Of a stretch of DNA of 64,000 nt, positions 7,937-17,392 are shown piece after piece. Position numbers and translations under genes: made by a program. The notes beneath the pieces are model-generated. The model ran no database searches. It was not told where the DNA came from and saw nothing but the letters and a program-made list of their open reading frames with translations. Each line of letters begins with the position of its first letter. Positions within the stretch are counted from its first letter, which is position 1. This stretch comes from Dyadobacter sp. Leaf189 (lineage in GTDB: Bacteria > Bacteroidota > Bacteroidia > Cytophagales > Spirosomataceae), in NCBI RefSeq assembly GCF_001424405.1, contig NZ_LMPS01000004.1:740537-804536 (forward strand), in the 5' to 3' direction.

Positions 7937-9998
7937 GATACTTTCTTAATCCCCATTCAGCGCCGAGTAGCAGTATCAGCAGAAAAAACAGCCATTTTAA
8001 ATAGATCAGCTCCACCATTTCTTCGGAGCTGTCGAGACGGTCAGCAGGTCTGTCGGCTTTCAGCTTTTCAACATAGGACGTTAGTGACGCGGGCATGATA
8101 AACGCCCCGCCTGAGCGACCGGCCAGTTCCCGTAGCATTCCAAAATCTGCCGTTGTATTATTAAGTTCAAGATCCACATTCCTCACAACAAACTGCCCCG
8201 CCGCCTTCTCCTGCCCGCCGCGCAATGCAGCAGACGCAGTATAGCGATAAACGCCGTCTGAAAGCCCGCTGATGTTGAACCGCGGCGACTCGGCGGTATG
8301 TGTATATGTAAATTGCCTCGCTTTTCCTTTCTCGTCTATAATATCCAGCTTCACTTCCTGACCAAAAATGGGCTCGTAAATATCATTGTAAATCTCTGTC
8401 TGGAAAGTCACCTGCTCACCAGCTTCAAACTCGTTCCGTGTCGGATATACCCTGAACTTCCGTTTATCTTCCCTCAGTGAAAGTACCTGGATCAGCTTCT
8501 GGAACAGGTTATCGACTACATCCTGCTTATTGGTTTGCGCAAATTCTTCCTGCCGCCATTGCCAGATCCCCTCTCCTGCCAGCACGGCAATCTTCTGCTC
8601 GCCACTGGTGTTGAGCACAAGCAGCGGTTTTTGCGTATTTAATGTACCGACCTTCTGGAATAGGATCGTTTCAGTTCCCGATGACAGATTGTATTCGCCG
8701 AATGGGACCGAAAGCGGCGGAAGCCTTTCTAATATCTTCAAGCTTTCCGTATCAAAATTCAGTTGTTGAAAGGCCGGATTAAAACGGGCTGTTACCTTGT
8801 CGGTCTGGTTACTTGCTGTATTAATCGTAAGCGAGCGGTTCAGCGAATTGGCCAGTGGCACAGCAGACTGGTTTCCCAATATGAAAAACAAAGGTGTTTT
8901 GGCATCAATGAATTTGCGGATCTGTGCATTACCAAGCCCCAGTACATTCGGGATCTGGTGCAAAATGACAAGATCGTACGGTTTGGTTGCGGCCGGCGGC
9001 GTTGTTGAAATAGACAGGATATTGATATCCAGCTCGTAATTTTCATTCGCCTCGATCACGCTGCGCAGACTTTTAATATCGGGATGCGGCGCGAGTGCCA
9101 TTAACAGGATTTTCTGTTTCCCGTCGATAATATCAATGTAAACATCACGGGTATTATTCCGCCTGGAAGTTTCTCGGGAGACTGCACCTATTTCCAATGT
9201 AAAATGCTGTACACCTTTCTGGGTAGAAGTAGCTTTAAAATCCACCGCCTTGAAGAAATCGGCACGATCTATCGCTACATTCTGGCTCTGGATTACCCGG
9301 CCATTTTGTTTCAAAGTGACTGTCGTGGATTTACCCGCAAGCCCGTTTGCAGCAATTTCGGCGCGGATCGGGAATTCATTTCCCAAATACGCGATCCTGT
9401 TATTGACCACATCTTTGATACGGATATCCAGATCAGGAACAGTATCCCCTACTGCAAGCGTGCTGATACGGAATGGAAATCGGTTATAAGCCGGTGAAAC
9501 GCCCTGGTTTACGATACCGTCAGATACCAGTATTACGTCAGTCAAGTTCCTGCCTTCGTAATTACTCCGGATCGTCTGGAGCATTCCGGTGAGGTCTGTT
9601 TTGTTTTTGTCAAAGCGGATAGAATCTGCCGAAAGCTGCTTTGCCTGCTGGTCCAGGGTTTCAATTCCCACTTCAAACCCCGAAGCTGCCAGCTGGGCAG
9701 ATGCTTCCGCCACTGCTTTCATGATCTCTTTTCCATACGCACCGACAGACTCCGAATTGTCTATTGCAAATACAATTTTGGCTTTGTCAATGGAAGTTTC
9801 CGTCTTTCTGACCAGCGGACTGAGCAGCAGAAAGCAGATTAGCGCAACGGTAATCCCACGAAATGCAGCCAGAATGTAGTTCCACTTTTTACCCCAGGAA
9901 GCAATTGGCTGGTAAAGCAGGAAAGCATACAGCATTCCCGCTGCCAGGCAAAAGAGAATAAACCAGTAAGGAGTTTGAAAGATCAGTTCGGACCGCAT
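7923..9998 (-). CDS. Membrane protein with von Willebrand factor A-like domain
   Basis: A 691-residue protein from the ATG at 9998; a TTG 24 bp upstream is an alternative. Two N-terminal transmembrane helices cover residues 8-60. A VWA-like region follows, with the metal-site pattern DNSES (DxSxS) near residue 80 and 'VILVSDGIVNQG' near residue 155. Ig-like beta-rich segments come next, and a final transmembrane helix ends about 10 residues before the C-terminus ('WLFFLLILLLGAEW'). The architecture matches Bacteroidetes membrane VWA proteins of unknown function, distantly like the BatA/BatB group. It is co-directional with and overlaps the DUF2279 gene. Confidence 0.7.
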   Translation of the reverse strand: MRSELIFQTPYWFILFCLAAGMLYAFLLYQPIASWGKKWNYILAAFRGITVALICFLLLSPLVRKTETSIDKAKIVFAIDNSESVGAYGKEIMKAVAEASAQLAASGFEVGIETLDQQAKQLSADSIRFDKNKTDLTGMLQTIRSNYEGRNLTDVILVSDGIVNQGVSPAYNRFPFRISTLAVGDTVPDLDIRIKDVVNNRIAYLGNEFPIRAEIAANGLAGKSTTVTLKQNGRVIQSQNVAIDRADFFKAVDFKATSTQKGVQHFTLEIGAVSRETSRRNNTRDVYIDIIDGKQKILLMALAPHPDIKSLRSVIEANENYELDINILSISTTPPAATKPYDLVILHQIPNVLGLGNAQIRKFIDAKTPLFFILGNQSAVPLANSLNRSLTINTASNQTDKVTARFNPAFQQLNFDTESLKILERLPPLSVPFGEYNLSSGTETILFQKVGTLNTQKPLLVLNTSGEQKIAVLAGEGIWQWRQEEFAQTNKQDVVDNLFQKLIQVLSLREDKRKFRVYPTRNEFEAGEQVTFQTEIYNDIYEPIFGQEVKLDIIDEKGKARQFTYTHTAESPRFNISGLSDGVYRYTASAALRGGQEKAAGQFVVRNVDLELNNTTADFGMLRELAGRSGGAFIMPASLTSYVEKLKADRPADRLDSSEEMVELIYLKWLFFLLILLLGAEWGLRKYHGGY

Positions 9999-10074
9999 GT
10001 GCTCGGAGTCAATAGCTGGCAATGTTTACAATATACAATGAAACCGCCAGCTATTTTACAAACGAAGAAAGACA

Positions 10075-10821
10075 CTATGTTAACATACCACCATCTACCT
10101 GAAGTACCTGCCCGGTAATGTACCTGGATAAGTCTGAGGCGAGGAATACGCATGCATCGGCCACTTCTTCGGGCTGTCCTCCGCGTTTCATCGGAATGGA
10201 TTGCTTCCATTCTTCCACTGCCTTGGACTCTACTGCGCCGGTCATTTCGGTTTCGATAAAGCCGGGTGCTACTGCATTGGACCTGATATTGCGGGAGCCC
10301 AGTTCCAGCGCGATTGATTTGGTAAAACCAATGATACCCGCCTTCGAAGCAGCGTAGTTGGACTGGCCTGCATTACCGCTGATCCCTACAACTGAAGTAA
10401 TATTAATGATAGAGCCGCTCTTGGCGCGGATCATGCTTTTTGTTGCCGCCTTTGTGAGGTTGAAAACAGATTTCAGGTTAATGTTGATAACGGTATCCCA
10501 TTGCTCCTCGCTCATCCGCATTAACAGTCCGTCGCGGGTTACACCGGCATTGTTAATCAGCACGTCAAGTTTACCGAAGTCGGCCACTACATCGGTTACG
10601 AGCTGTTCAGCCTGTTGAAAATTGGCCGCGTCGGAACGGTAACCCTTCGCTCTTACACCAAATGCTTCGAGTTCCTTGGTAAGCGCCTCGCCTTTTTCTA
10701 CACTTGATAGATAGGTAAAAGCCACATCAGCGCCTTCTTCTGCCAAACGCAAAGCAATTGAACGTCCAATTCCACGGGAGGCACCGGTCACCAGCGCGAC
10801 CTTGTTTTCTACTATTTTCAT
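10075..10821 (-). CDS. fabG: 3-oxoacyl-[acyl-carrier-protein] reductase
   Basis: A 248-residue short-chain dehydrogenase that reduces beta-ketoacyl-ACP with NADPH in fatty-acid elongation. Motifs: the nucleotide loop 'TGASRGIGR' (about residues 14-22), 'NNAG' near 90, the catalytic Ser in 'NITSVVG', and the YxxxK pair in 'YAASKAG' near 155-159. 'FIETEMT' and the C-terminal 'ITGQVLQVDGGM' are typical FabG features. The ATG at 10821 puts the glycine loop at the usual distance. A possible -7 box (minus-strand TATTTTTG, 10859-10866) lies 38 bp upstream. Confidence 0.93.
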   Translation of the reverse strand: MKIVENKVALVTGASRGIGRSIALRLAEEGADVAFTYLSSVEKGEALTKELEAFGVRAKGYRSDAANFQQAEQLVTDVVADFGKLDVLINNAGVTRDGLLMRMSEEQWDTVININLKSVFNLTKAATKSMIRAKSGSIINITSVVGISGNAGQSNYAASKAGIIGFTKSIALELGSRNIRSNAVAPGFIETEMTGAVESKAVEEWKQSIPMKRGGQPEEVADACVFLASDLSRYITGQVLQVDGGMLT

Positions 10822-11014
10822 AGATGGTTTAAAAATCTGACAAAAAAATAATGGTTGGCAAAAATAGGGTTTTAGATATTATGAAGTAAAAAACAGCCAC
10901 ATTTTACTGAACAGGGGAAGTTGGCTGAAACTTAGAAATATGCCGTTGTGACAAACCTTATCAGGTTTACGGCTGTTACCTTTTTGCATTTATTTATCAC
11001 AACTCTTAAAACTG

Positions 11015-11725
11015 ATGGCAGAAACTACTAAAACCGCACTGATTACTGGGGGCTCAAAAGGAATTGGCTTCGGGATCGCAGAAGTATTGATTAAAGAAGG
11101 TATCCAGGTGGCAATTACCAGCCGCTCAAAGGAAAATGCCGAAAAAGCAGCCGCACAGCTCAACCAGATCCGGGAAGGCGCCGCGATCGGGATTGAATCC
11201 GATGTAAGAAGCTTCGAATCGCAGCAAAATGCAGTTAAGGCGGTAATAGATAAATGGGGACAGCTCGATTATTTCATCGCGAATGCAGGCGTCGGCCATT
11301 TTGCGCCGATCGCAGAGTTGACGCCGGAACAATGGCAGGAAACCATTGATATCAACCTGACAGGTGTTTTTTATAGTGCAAAAGCTTCTTTAGAAGCACT
11401 TACCCAGACAAAAGGATATTTTATCAACATTGCCAGCCTTGCGGGTACCAACTTTTTCGCAAATGGAACTGCTTACAATGCGAGCAAATTTGGCCTCGTC
11501 GGCTTCTCGCAGGCGATGATGCTGGACGTGAGAAGCGCAGGTATCCGCGTTACGACCATTATGCCGGGCTCGGTTGCCAGTGAATTCAACAACCACCAGC
11601 CTTCTGACAAAGATGCCTGGAAAATTCAGCCGGAAGATATCGGTCAGATCATTTCCGACCTCATCAAACTTCCTGCACGGACTTTGCCGAGCAAAATCGA
11701 AGTTAGACCGTCGATGCCGAAGTAA
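11015..11725 (+). CDS. SDR family oxidoreductase
   Basis: A 236-residue classical short-chain dehydrogenase. Motifs: 'TGGSKGIGFG' cofactor loop at residues 11-20, 'NAGVG' near 92, catalytic Ser in 'NIASLAG' near 139 and 'YNASKFG' near 152-158. The Arg at the end of beta-2 ('ITSRSKENAE') suggests an NADP preference. Homologues of this type are often annotated as 3-ketoacyl-ACP reductase-like, but the C-terminus differs from FabG and the substrate is unknown. It is divergent from fabG and converges on the membrane protein at 11727 with a 1 bp gap. Confidence 0.85.
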   Translation: MAETTKTALITGGSKGIGFGIAEVLIKEGIQVAITSRSKENAEKAAAQLNQIREGAAIGIESDVRSFESQQNAVKAVIDKWGQLDYFIANAGVGHFAPIAELTPEQWQETIDINLTGVFYSAKASLEALTQTKGYFINIASLAGTNFFANGTAYNASKFGLVGFSQAMMLDVRSAGIRVTTIMPGSVASEFNNHQPSDKDAWKIQPEDIGQIISDLIKLPARTLPSKIEVRPSMPK

Positions 11726-11726
11726 G

Positions 11727-12797
11727 TCAGGTTTTATACCACTTTGGGAAAAACCAGATTGAAAAGAGCATTCCCGCTCCTGCCAGCATAAGCAACGGGA
11801 TTTTATAAAGAATCAACAAAGTCAGTCCGACAAAGCCGAAAAGAAATACTTTGAGGTGATCGTCGGGCTGACTTTGCTTTTTATACAAATACAAATGGGA
11901 GACTGTCAAAAGCGCAACTCCGAGCAGAAACAATTGCAACAACTCTGCAAAACTTAGTGCCGCATTCCGCATTGCTGCCAATGTTTCGGGCACGATCAGC
12001 AACGCATGAAAACCTGCCACCCTCAAAAACCGGCGCACGTCGGGTACCGGCATAGACTTCTCCCAAAGGCAAACCTCATTCTCCCATTGGTACAGTTCCA
12101 TTGATATGCCGAAGTTCAGCAGGTAAGCAAGCGACAGTCCGATTGCCGGAAGCCGCAGGTCGTACTGATCGGTGGAATAGTACAGCATTGTACCCGTTGC
12201 AACAAGTATCGCGCCGGTTTTGCCTGCAAGCAAGGTAATCCCGCGCTCCCGCAACAGCCATTCAAAAATCCAGTACAGCCACGAGGCCGGACGGGGAAAC
12301 GGAATGCTTAAGATCCGTCCGCCATTCCTTTTTACATACATTACCGGATTACGCAGCCGCCGCTCGGCTACCGCAGCCAGCAAAATAGCGAGAGCAGCAT
12401 ACATAGGAAGAACAAGCCAGATCCTGTCCATTACTTTATCCTGAATAGCAATGGAAGCCAGGTATATGCCGTAGTACAATATGGGTTGCAAAAAGCCCAG
12501 AGCGAGTTTAAAGAGTCGCTGCCCGCGAAGTGCAGCGGGCCAGGTCCGGGCATTGTATATAAATGTATAATCAGGCTGCTGCCAGAGCTGATTGACAAAT
12601 TGCGCGCATACCAGCGTGTATCCAAGCCACAACAGAAAAAGAAAGTGCATTCCATAATTCCCCGTCAAGAAGAATGTGGCAAATGCATAATGCTCCGCCC
12701 CGCTCACAAAGCCAAACAGCACTCCGATAAGCACCAGAAATGTACCGGCGCGCCGCCTGAAAAACTCCGATACCGTCGATAGCAGGAGCATTTTCAT
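11727..12797 (-). CDS. Polytopic membrane protein, probable ABC transporter permease partner
   Basis: A 356-residue integral membrane protein with about 8-10 hydrophobic segments and no recognisable catalytic motif. Its start overlaps the stop codon of an ABC ATPase by 4 bp (ATGA), which is strong evidence that the two form one transporter. The family is not recognised by sequence; the ABC-2 type permease role is inferred from the pairing. Substrate unknown. Confidence 0.6.
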   Translation of the reverse strand: MKMLLLSTVSEFFRRRAGTFLVLIGVLFGFVSGAEHYAFATFFLTGNYGMHFLFLLWLGYTLVCAQFVNQLWQQPDYTFIYNARTWPAALRGQRLFKLALGFLQPILYYGIYLASIAIQDKVMDRIWLVLPMYAALAILLAAVAERRLRNPVMYVKRNGGRILSIPFPRPASWLYWIFEWLLRERGITLLAGKTGAILVATGTMLYYSTDQYDLRLPAIGLSLAYLLNFGISMELYQWENEVCLWEKSMPVPDVRRFLRVAGFHALLIVPETLAAMRNAALSFAELLQLFLLGVALLTVSHLYLYKKQSQPDDHLKVFLFGFVGLTLLILYKIPLLMLAGAGMLFSIWFFPKWYKT

Positions 12798-13426
12798 AGC
12801 ATCGGAACGAGCGTTTTATTACTGAGTGCAAAGCTTTCGTTTACCTGCAGACCCTCCTGCTGAAAAGGCTGGTGTGATGAAAGCAAAAACGTTACTCCGG
12901 CGGCACGATACTCACGTATCAGGTCAAAGAGGTTTTCGCGGGCCTGGCGGTCGATTGTGATCAGCGGCTCATCAAGAATAATGATTTTGGGATTACCCAG
13001 AAATGCCACAGCCAGCGACACTTTCTTCACCATTCCGCTGGAACAGCTGCCAAATGTATTGTTGAGATAATTGATGCCAAGCTTTCCGATCAAATGTGCA
13101 GCCTGTCCTTCCGGCGCTTTCTTCGCGCCGGCTATAAAGTCAATCAGGTCACGGGGAGTGAGAAATGAGGGATATAGCGGCTCTGCCTCGCCCAGGTTGA
13201 GTCGTAACCGGTAATCTACAGGATGTTTTTTGAGATCATATTTCCCGTCGATAACTACTGATCCGGTACATGGAAGCATTCCGGCCAGCGTCCTGAAAAC
13301 GGTAGACTTCCCTGCGCCGTTTTCTCCGTGAATCCAGTAAATACCTCCGCTTACCTGAAAGTGCTCAATGGAAATGATCTCCACGTCGCCGTATCGCTGA
13401 TGAAGATCCCGGATTTCGAGCACCAT
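12794..13426 (-). CDS. ABC transporter ATP-binding protein
   Basis: A 210-residue ABC ATPase. Walker A is 'HGENGAGKSTV' (about residues 33-43), the signature region is 'FGSCSSGMVKKVSLAVAF' (about 122-139), and Walker B is 'KIIILDEPLI' (about 146-155), followed by the H-loop 'LLSSHQP'. The signature starts CSSGM rather than LSGGQ, a variant common in ABC-2 type systems. It is translationally coupled to the downstream membrane protein and lies 11 bp from the glycosyltransferase-like gene, so the three probably form an operon. Confidence 0.88.
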   Translation of the reverse strand: MVLEIRDLHQRYGDVEIISIEHFQVSGGIYWIHGENGAGKSTVFRTLAGMLPCTGSVVIDGKYDLKKHPVDYRLRLNLGEAEPLYPSFLTPRDLIDFIAGAKKAPEGQAAHLIGKLGINYLNNTFGSCSSGMVKKVSLAVAFLGNPKIIILDEPLITIDRQARENLFDLIREYRAAGVTFLLSSHQPFQQEGLQVNESFALSNKTLVPML

Positions 13427-13437
13427 AAGTCAGACAG

Positions 13438-14346
13438 TTATTTTTTGAAGGTTTTTGATTTCGGGTCAAAGCCAAACTCGTCGACCAGCTGCTGCAATGC
13501 GACAGACTCTTCATACTGATACAGATCCTTATTGAAAAGTGCATCGTGACCCGCGTTTTTCATACTGATCCAACTATGGGTAGCGTAAGGATCGTAGTCA
13601 AAATGGCGGAAAGAATGCCCGAGGTTGTTCATGTCAGCAAACCATTTCACGCCAACATCAAGGCGGTCATAGCTCCCGAATGCAGATCCTTTACCAACCG
13701 GCAACGTATCTTTTCTGGTTTTCTCCAGATCGATCATCGCCACATATTCATTCAGCCTGCATTCCGGAAGCGGCCAGGGTGCGGCGGGATCGACAACCTC
13801 GGTGTACGTGGATGTACGCGCCTGCGGGTATTCGGCAGCCAGCTGCATTACCTCCTCGTAACCTGGTTTGTACCGGGTATAGATATCCGGATTACAACGC
13901 TTCGCCTCGAATGCAGGACAGCCCCAGCACTGCCCGATACGCCCGATTCCCGAAGTATCGCCTATATGCCGAAGATATTCCTGAATGAGGTCCGCCTTGA
14001 AATATACGTCATTATGCATCACCAGCAGGTACTTCGCATTTGATTTCTCCCACGCATACTGATACCGGATTGCACGTCGGAAAAACGGCAGTTTTAAAAG
14101 GAAGTTGAATTTCAGATTTTTGGTCCAAAGCCAGAGACTTGGCTTGTAGTAGACCACTTTATCCCCGAGATAGTCCAGAATAAACTGGAAGTTGGAAGGC
14201 TCGGGCTGTTTCGCTTCCTCAACAAAGTAAATCTTATTGATCCATTGCCCTGATTCTTTCATCAAAGTCAGCAATGTCATTGCAGTTTGATAAGGTTTAC
14301 CGTAGGCATTTATCGCTACGTCAACACTGTTTTTAGGAAGGTTCAT
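13438..14346 (-). CDS. Glycosyltransferase-like protein
   Basis: A 302-residue soluble protein that I cannot place in a named family with certainty. The N-terminus 'VDVAINAYGKPYQTAMTLLTLM' and a later 'YLLVMHNDVYFKADLI' resemble the nucleotide-sugar fold and acidic metal site of GT-A glycosyltransferases. The conserved-looking segment 'GQCWGCPAFEAKRCNPD' contains two cysteines. It sits just upstream of the ABC ATPase, consistent with polysaccharide or glycolipid synthesis and export. The function is inferred, not established. Confidence 0.5.
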   Translation of the reverse strand: MNLPKNSVDVAINAYGKPYQTAMTLLTLMKESGQWINKIYFVEEAKQPEPSNFQFILDYLGDKVVYYKPSLWLWTKNLKFNFLLKLPFFRRAIRYQYAWEKSNAKYLLVMHNDVYFKADLIQEYLRHIGDTSGIGRIGQCWGCPAFEAKRCNPDIYTRYKPGYEEVMQLAAEYPQARTSTYTEVVDPAAPWPLPECRLNEYVAMIDLEKTRKDTLPVGKGSAFGSYDRLDVGVKWFADMNNLGHSFRHFDYDPYATHSWISMKNAGHDALFNKDLYQYEESVALQQLVDEFGFDPKSKTFKK

Positions 14347-14597
14347 GATAAGGCGGCATTTAAGCTGACTGACAATCTTAGTGGTGTCATTGTGATTTCA
14401 AACTCCGAATTTCAGCTAAATCAAAATACAAACAAAATGTTGCAGGTGCCTGACTATCCAACAGGCATTTATGCAAATGAAATTTCGTATTTTCATTTGT
14501 CGGGACAACTTAGCCCAGTATATTTGAAAAAATTTGAATTAATACGAAGGTATTTTTAAAATATTAGAAAGTTATTCACTGACATCTTCTCTCTTCT
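14347..14597. promoter_or_regulatory. Divergent intergenic region with a 9+9 bp palindrome
   Basis: This AT-rich gap separates the minus-strand transferase-like gene from the plus-strand asparaginase gene. It contains the inverted repeat CAAATGAAA (14474-14482) / TTTCATTTG (14491-14499) with an 8 nt spacer, a plausible dimeric-regulator site. No perfect TAnnTTTG promoter was found. Confidence 0.4.
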
Positions 14598-15632
14598 ATG
14601 AAATCGAATCGCCGGTCTTTCCTCCAACTTTCTGCTTTCGCACTTCCTTTCACAAGAGTCAACGATTTGTTTGCCAGGAGCAAGCCGGTCAACAAACCCA
14701 TTGTCATATCTACCTGGGACAGCGGGCAAATTGCCAATGGAGGAGCGTGGCCGGTGCTCGAAAAAGGAGGAAAAGCATTGGATGCAGTGGAACAAGCGGC
14801 AATCGCGATGGAAAATGAAGTGAACTGCTGTGTCGGACTGGGCGGAAATCCGGATCGGGACGGAAGGGTAACTTTGGACGCCTGCATCATGGACGATAAG
14901 TTCAACTGCGGCTCGGTTGCATTTGTAGAGCGCGTCAAACACCCGGCGTCGCTCGCTAGGAAGCTGATGGAAAACACGCCGCACGTATTTCTGGCGGGTG
15001 AAGGTGCGCAGCAGTTTGCAGTAGCAAGCGGCTTTAAGCTGGAATCGGGAGAATTGTCGCCTGATGCTGCGAAAACATATAAAGAATGGTTGAAAAAGGC
15101 CGAATACAAGCCCGTTATCAACATTGAACATCAACAATCCAAGCCAAAAGGCCACGGCCCTTTTGCGCCCAGCCACTTTGAAGACGGTTCGGTAAACCAC
15201 GATACAATGGGCACCCTCGCGATGGATGCCGCCGGCAACCTGTCGGGAATGTGTACCACAAGTGGAATGGGTTTCAAAATGCGCGGCCGTGTGGGCGACT
15301 CCCCTATTATCGGCTCGGGACTATATGTGGATAATGAAGTAGGCGCTGCGACGGGCTCAGGCCAGGGCGAAGAAGTGATACGCATTTGCGGTACCCACAC
15401 CATCGTGGAGCTGATGCGAAACGGCGCTTCACCTAAAGAAGCATGCAAAAAAGCCATCGAACGCATTGTAAAGATCAATCCCGAAAAGGCGAAAACTTTT
15501 CAGGTAGGGTTTATAGCAATTAACAAAAACGGGGAAGTCGGCGCGTATTCTCTTCAAAAAGGCTTTAACTACACAGTTACCGAAACAGGCGGAAAAGGAA
15601 AGGTATTCAATGCGGACAGCCATTTTGCCTGA
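14598..15632 (+). CDS. N(4)-(beta-N-acetylglucosaminyl)-L-asparaginase-like Ntn hydrolase
   Basis: A 344-residue Ntn-hydrolase of the glycosylasparaginase/isoaspartyl peptidase family, which cleaves the GlcNAc-Asn bond left after protein N-glycan breakdown. The N-terminus has a Tat-like 'SNRRSFLQLSAFALPF' signal, so export is likely. Autocleavage and the nucleophile are expected at Thr203 in 'NHDTMGTLAMD'; 'GRVGDSPIIGSGLYVDN' and 'GTGSGQGEEVIR'-like glycine motifs follow and match glycosylasparaginases. It lies 40 bp upstream of an alpha-L-fucosidase. An isoaspartyl dipeptidase activity is the main alternative. Confidence 0.85.
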   Translation: MKSNRRSFLQLSAFALPFTRVNDLFARSKPVNKPIVISTWDSGQIANGGAWPVLEKGGKALDAVEQAAIAMENEVNCCVGLGGNPDRDGRVTLDACIMDDKFNCGSVAFVERVKHPASLARKLMENTPHVFLAGEGAQQFAVASGFKLESGELSPDAAKTYKEWLKKAEYKPVINIEHQQSKPKGHGPFAPSHFEDGSVNHDTMGTLAMDAAGNLSGMCTTSGMGFKMRGRVGDSPIIGSGLYVDNEVGAATGSGQGEEVIRICGTHTIVELMRNGASPKEACKKAIERIVKINPEKAKTFQVGFIAINKNGEVGAYSLQKGFNYTVTETGGKGKVFNADSHFA

Positions 15633-15672
15633 TAGTCACCTCGTTTATAATTCTGTTACTAATTTTTTCAAA

Positions 15673-17094
15673 ATGAAATTACGATCTGCGGCAATCCTGT
15701 TCTCGGGACTGCTTTTAGGGAACCTGTCCCTTGCCCAGCAACATGCCGAGCAGGACCATTCCAAGTATGTAGCACCAGCAGATCCGCTTGTGCAACAAAA
15801 GCTCAGCAAGTGGCAGGATGTTAAATTCGGCTTGCTGATGCATTGGGGAACGTATAGTCAATGGGGCATTGTGGAATCGTGGTCGCTTTGCCCGGAAGAC
15901 GAAGGCTGGTGCGAGCGCAGAGGTCCGCATTCACATGATTGGTACGATTATAAAAAAGCTTACGAAGCAATACCACAAACCTTCAATCCCGTCAAATTCA
16001 ATCCCGAAAGGTGGGCGCAGGCTGCGAAGAATGCGGGGATGAAATATGTGGTTTTTACTACCAAACACCACGACGGATTTACGATGTTCGACTCCAAGTA
16101 CACGGACTATAAGATCACGAACACGCCATTCAAATCAAATCCAAAAAGCAACGTAACCAAGGAAGTACTGGCTGCATTCCGCAACAAGGGTTTCATGACA
16201 GGTACCTACTTCTCGAAACCAGACTGGAATAACGAGTTTTACTGGTGGAAGTACTTCCCGCCGAAAGACCGCAATGCCTCTTATGATCCCAAAAAGCGGC
16301 CTGAGCTCTGGACTAAATTTAAGGATTTCACTTACAACCAGATCGAAGAGTTGATGTCGGATTACGGCTCGGTGGACATTCTCTGGCTGGACGGAGGTTG
16401 GGTACGTCCGCTGAACACGATAGACCCGAATATCAGCTGGCAGAAAAGCATTCCGTATGAGCAGGACATTGATATGGCACGCATTGCCAAGATGGCGCGC
16501 TCGCACCAGCCTGGTTTGCTGGTTGTGGACAGGACTGTTACCGGCGAGTTTGAAAACTATGTAACACCCGAGCAATCGATTCCTGAACATTATATGTCGA
16601 TTCCTTGGGAGTCTTGTATGACGATGGGCGACTCGTGGTCTTATATCCCGAAAGAGAACTTCAAATCTACCCGGAAGCTTGTACATACCCTGTTGGATAT
16701 TGTCGCCAAAGGCGGAAACCTGCTCCTTAACGTAGCGCCGGGGCCTGATGGAGAGTGGCACGAAGAAGCCTACGCGCGACTGGAAGAAATAGGGAAATGG
16801 ATGAATGTAAACGGAACAGGGATTTACGAGACCAAACCGCTGGCACCATACCGTCAGGGCAAATGGGCTTATACAAAAAAAGGTAACACCACTTACGCAT
16901 TCTATCTGGCGGAAGCCGGAGAAAAGCTGCCAGCAAGCCTGAAACCGGAAGGATTAACGCTAGCCGCCAATGCAAAAGTGACCTTTGCAGGAAGCAAAAA
17001 AGCATTAAAAGTAAAAGACGGAGTAATCCAGCTACCCGCAAAATCAGTAGCTGAATTGGGTGAACAACCGGCTTATTTGCTGGTGATTAACTAG
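15673..17094 (+). CDS. Alpha-L-fucosidase (GH29)
   Basis: A secreted 473-residue GH29 enzyme that releases alpha-linked L-fucose with retention. The ATG at 15673 gives a signal peptide ending 'LGNLSLAQQ'; an upstream in-frame start at 15610 overlaps the asparaginase gene and is unlikely. Family motifs: 'KFGLLMHWGTYSQWGIVESW' near residue 50, 'VVFTTKHHDGFTMFDS' near 130, and the nucleophile Asp240 in 'DILWLDGGW'. A C-terminal beta-sandwich of about 80 residues follows. Together with the second GH29 downstream it suggests attack on fucosylated glycans. Confidence 0.93.
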   Translation: MKLRSAAILFSGLLLGNLSLAQQHAEQDHSKYVAPADPLVQQKLSKWQDVKFGLLMHWGTYSQWGIVESWSLCPEDEGWCERRGPHSHDWYDYKKAYEAIPQTFNPVKFNPERWAQAAKNAGMKYVVFTTKHHDGFTMFDSKYTDYKITNTPFKSNPKSNVTKEVLAAFRNKGFMTGTYFSKPDWNNEFYWWKYFPPKDRNASYDPKKRPELWTKFKDFTYNQIEELMSDYGSVDILWLDGGWVRPLNTIDPNISWQKSIPYEQDIDMARIAKMARSHQPGLLVVDRTVTGEFENYVTPEQSIPEHYMSIPWESCMTMGDSWSYIPKENFKSTRKLVHTLLDIVAKGGNLLLNVAPGPDGEWHEEAYARLEEIGKWMNVNGTGIYETKPLAPYRQGKWAYTKKGNTTYAFYLAEAGEKLPASLKPEGLTLAANAKVTFAGSKKALKVKDGVIQLPAKSVAELGEQPAYLLVIN

Positions 17095-17119
17095 GGTAAC
17101 CTGTTATACCAAAAGCTTG

Positions 17120-17149
17120 TTGCCAGGCATTAGATTAATCTTATCTTTG
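17120..17149 (+). promoter_or_regulatory. Bacteroidetes-type promoter
   Basis: TTG at 17120-17122, a 19 nt spacer, then TATCTTTG at 17142-17149: a full match to the TTG/TAnnTTTG consensus. It lies 35 bp before the small broken reading frame at 17185 and about 240 bp before the second fucosidase. Confidence 0.65.
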
Positions 17150-17184
17150 CTTGGAGGCAGCATGGTTGTTAAACGATATTTTAA

Positions 17185-17350
17185 ATGAAGCCAGACTTCA
17201 AAGTACTAGATAAAACTGATCTGGAAGTAGTCAGTAAACCACTTCTCAGATCAGACTTAGAGGAAATTTCTACTTTGTTAAAAGTTAAAAGAGCAAATTC
17301 CGTTTTGGCAGTTACCCGGTGAAAAATACCAGATCATCCCGAAACGTTAA
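17185..17350 (+). pseudogene. Possible frameshifted small gene
   Basis: The ATG at 17185 opens a 45-codon frame ending at 17322 (starting MKPDFKVLDKTDLEVV). Within an A-run near 17280 the next frame continues with a protein-like 'KEQIPFWQLPGEKYQIIPKR' and a stop at 17350. Dropping one A would give one continuous protein of about 54 residues. A perfect promoter lies just upstream. The family is not recognised. A decayed small gene is the simplest reading; a sequencing error or programmed frameshift cannot be excluded. Confidence 0.4.
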
Positions 17351-17392
17351 CCTAACAAACACTTTCCGGAAATAACAGTAATTCCCTTTCAT

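Noticed and set aside
14556-15200. 214-codon minus-strand frame
   Set aside because: Antisense to the asparaginase gene; low-complexity Phe/Arg/Cys composition and no family pattern.
16135-16761. 208-codon minus-strand frame
   Set aside because: Antisense to the first GH29 gene, with no motif or start signal.
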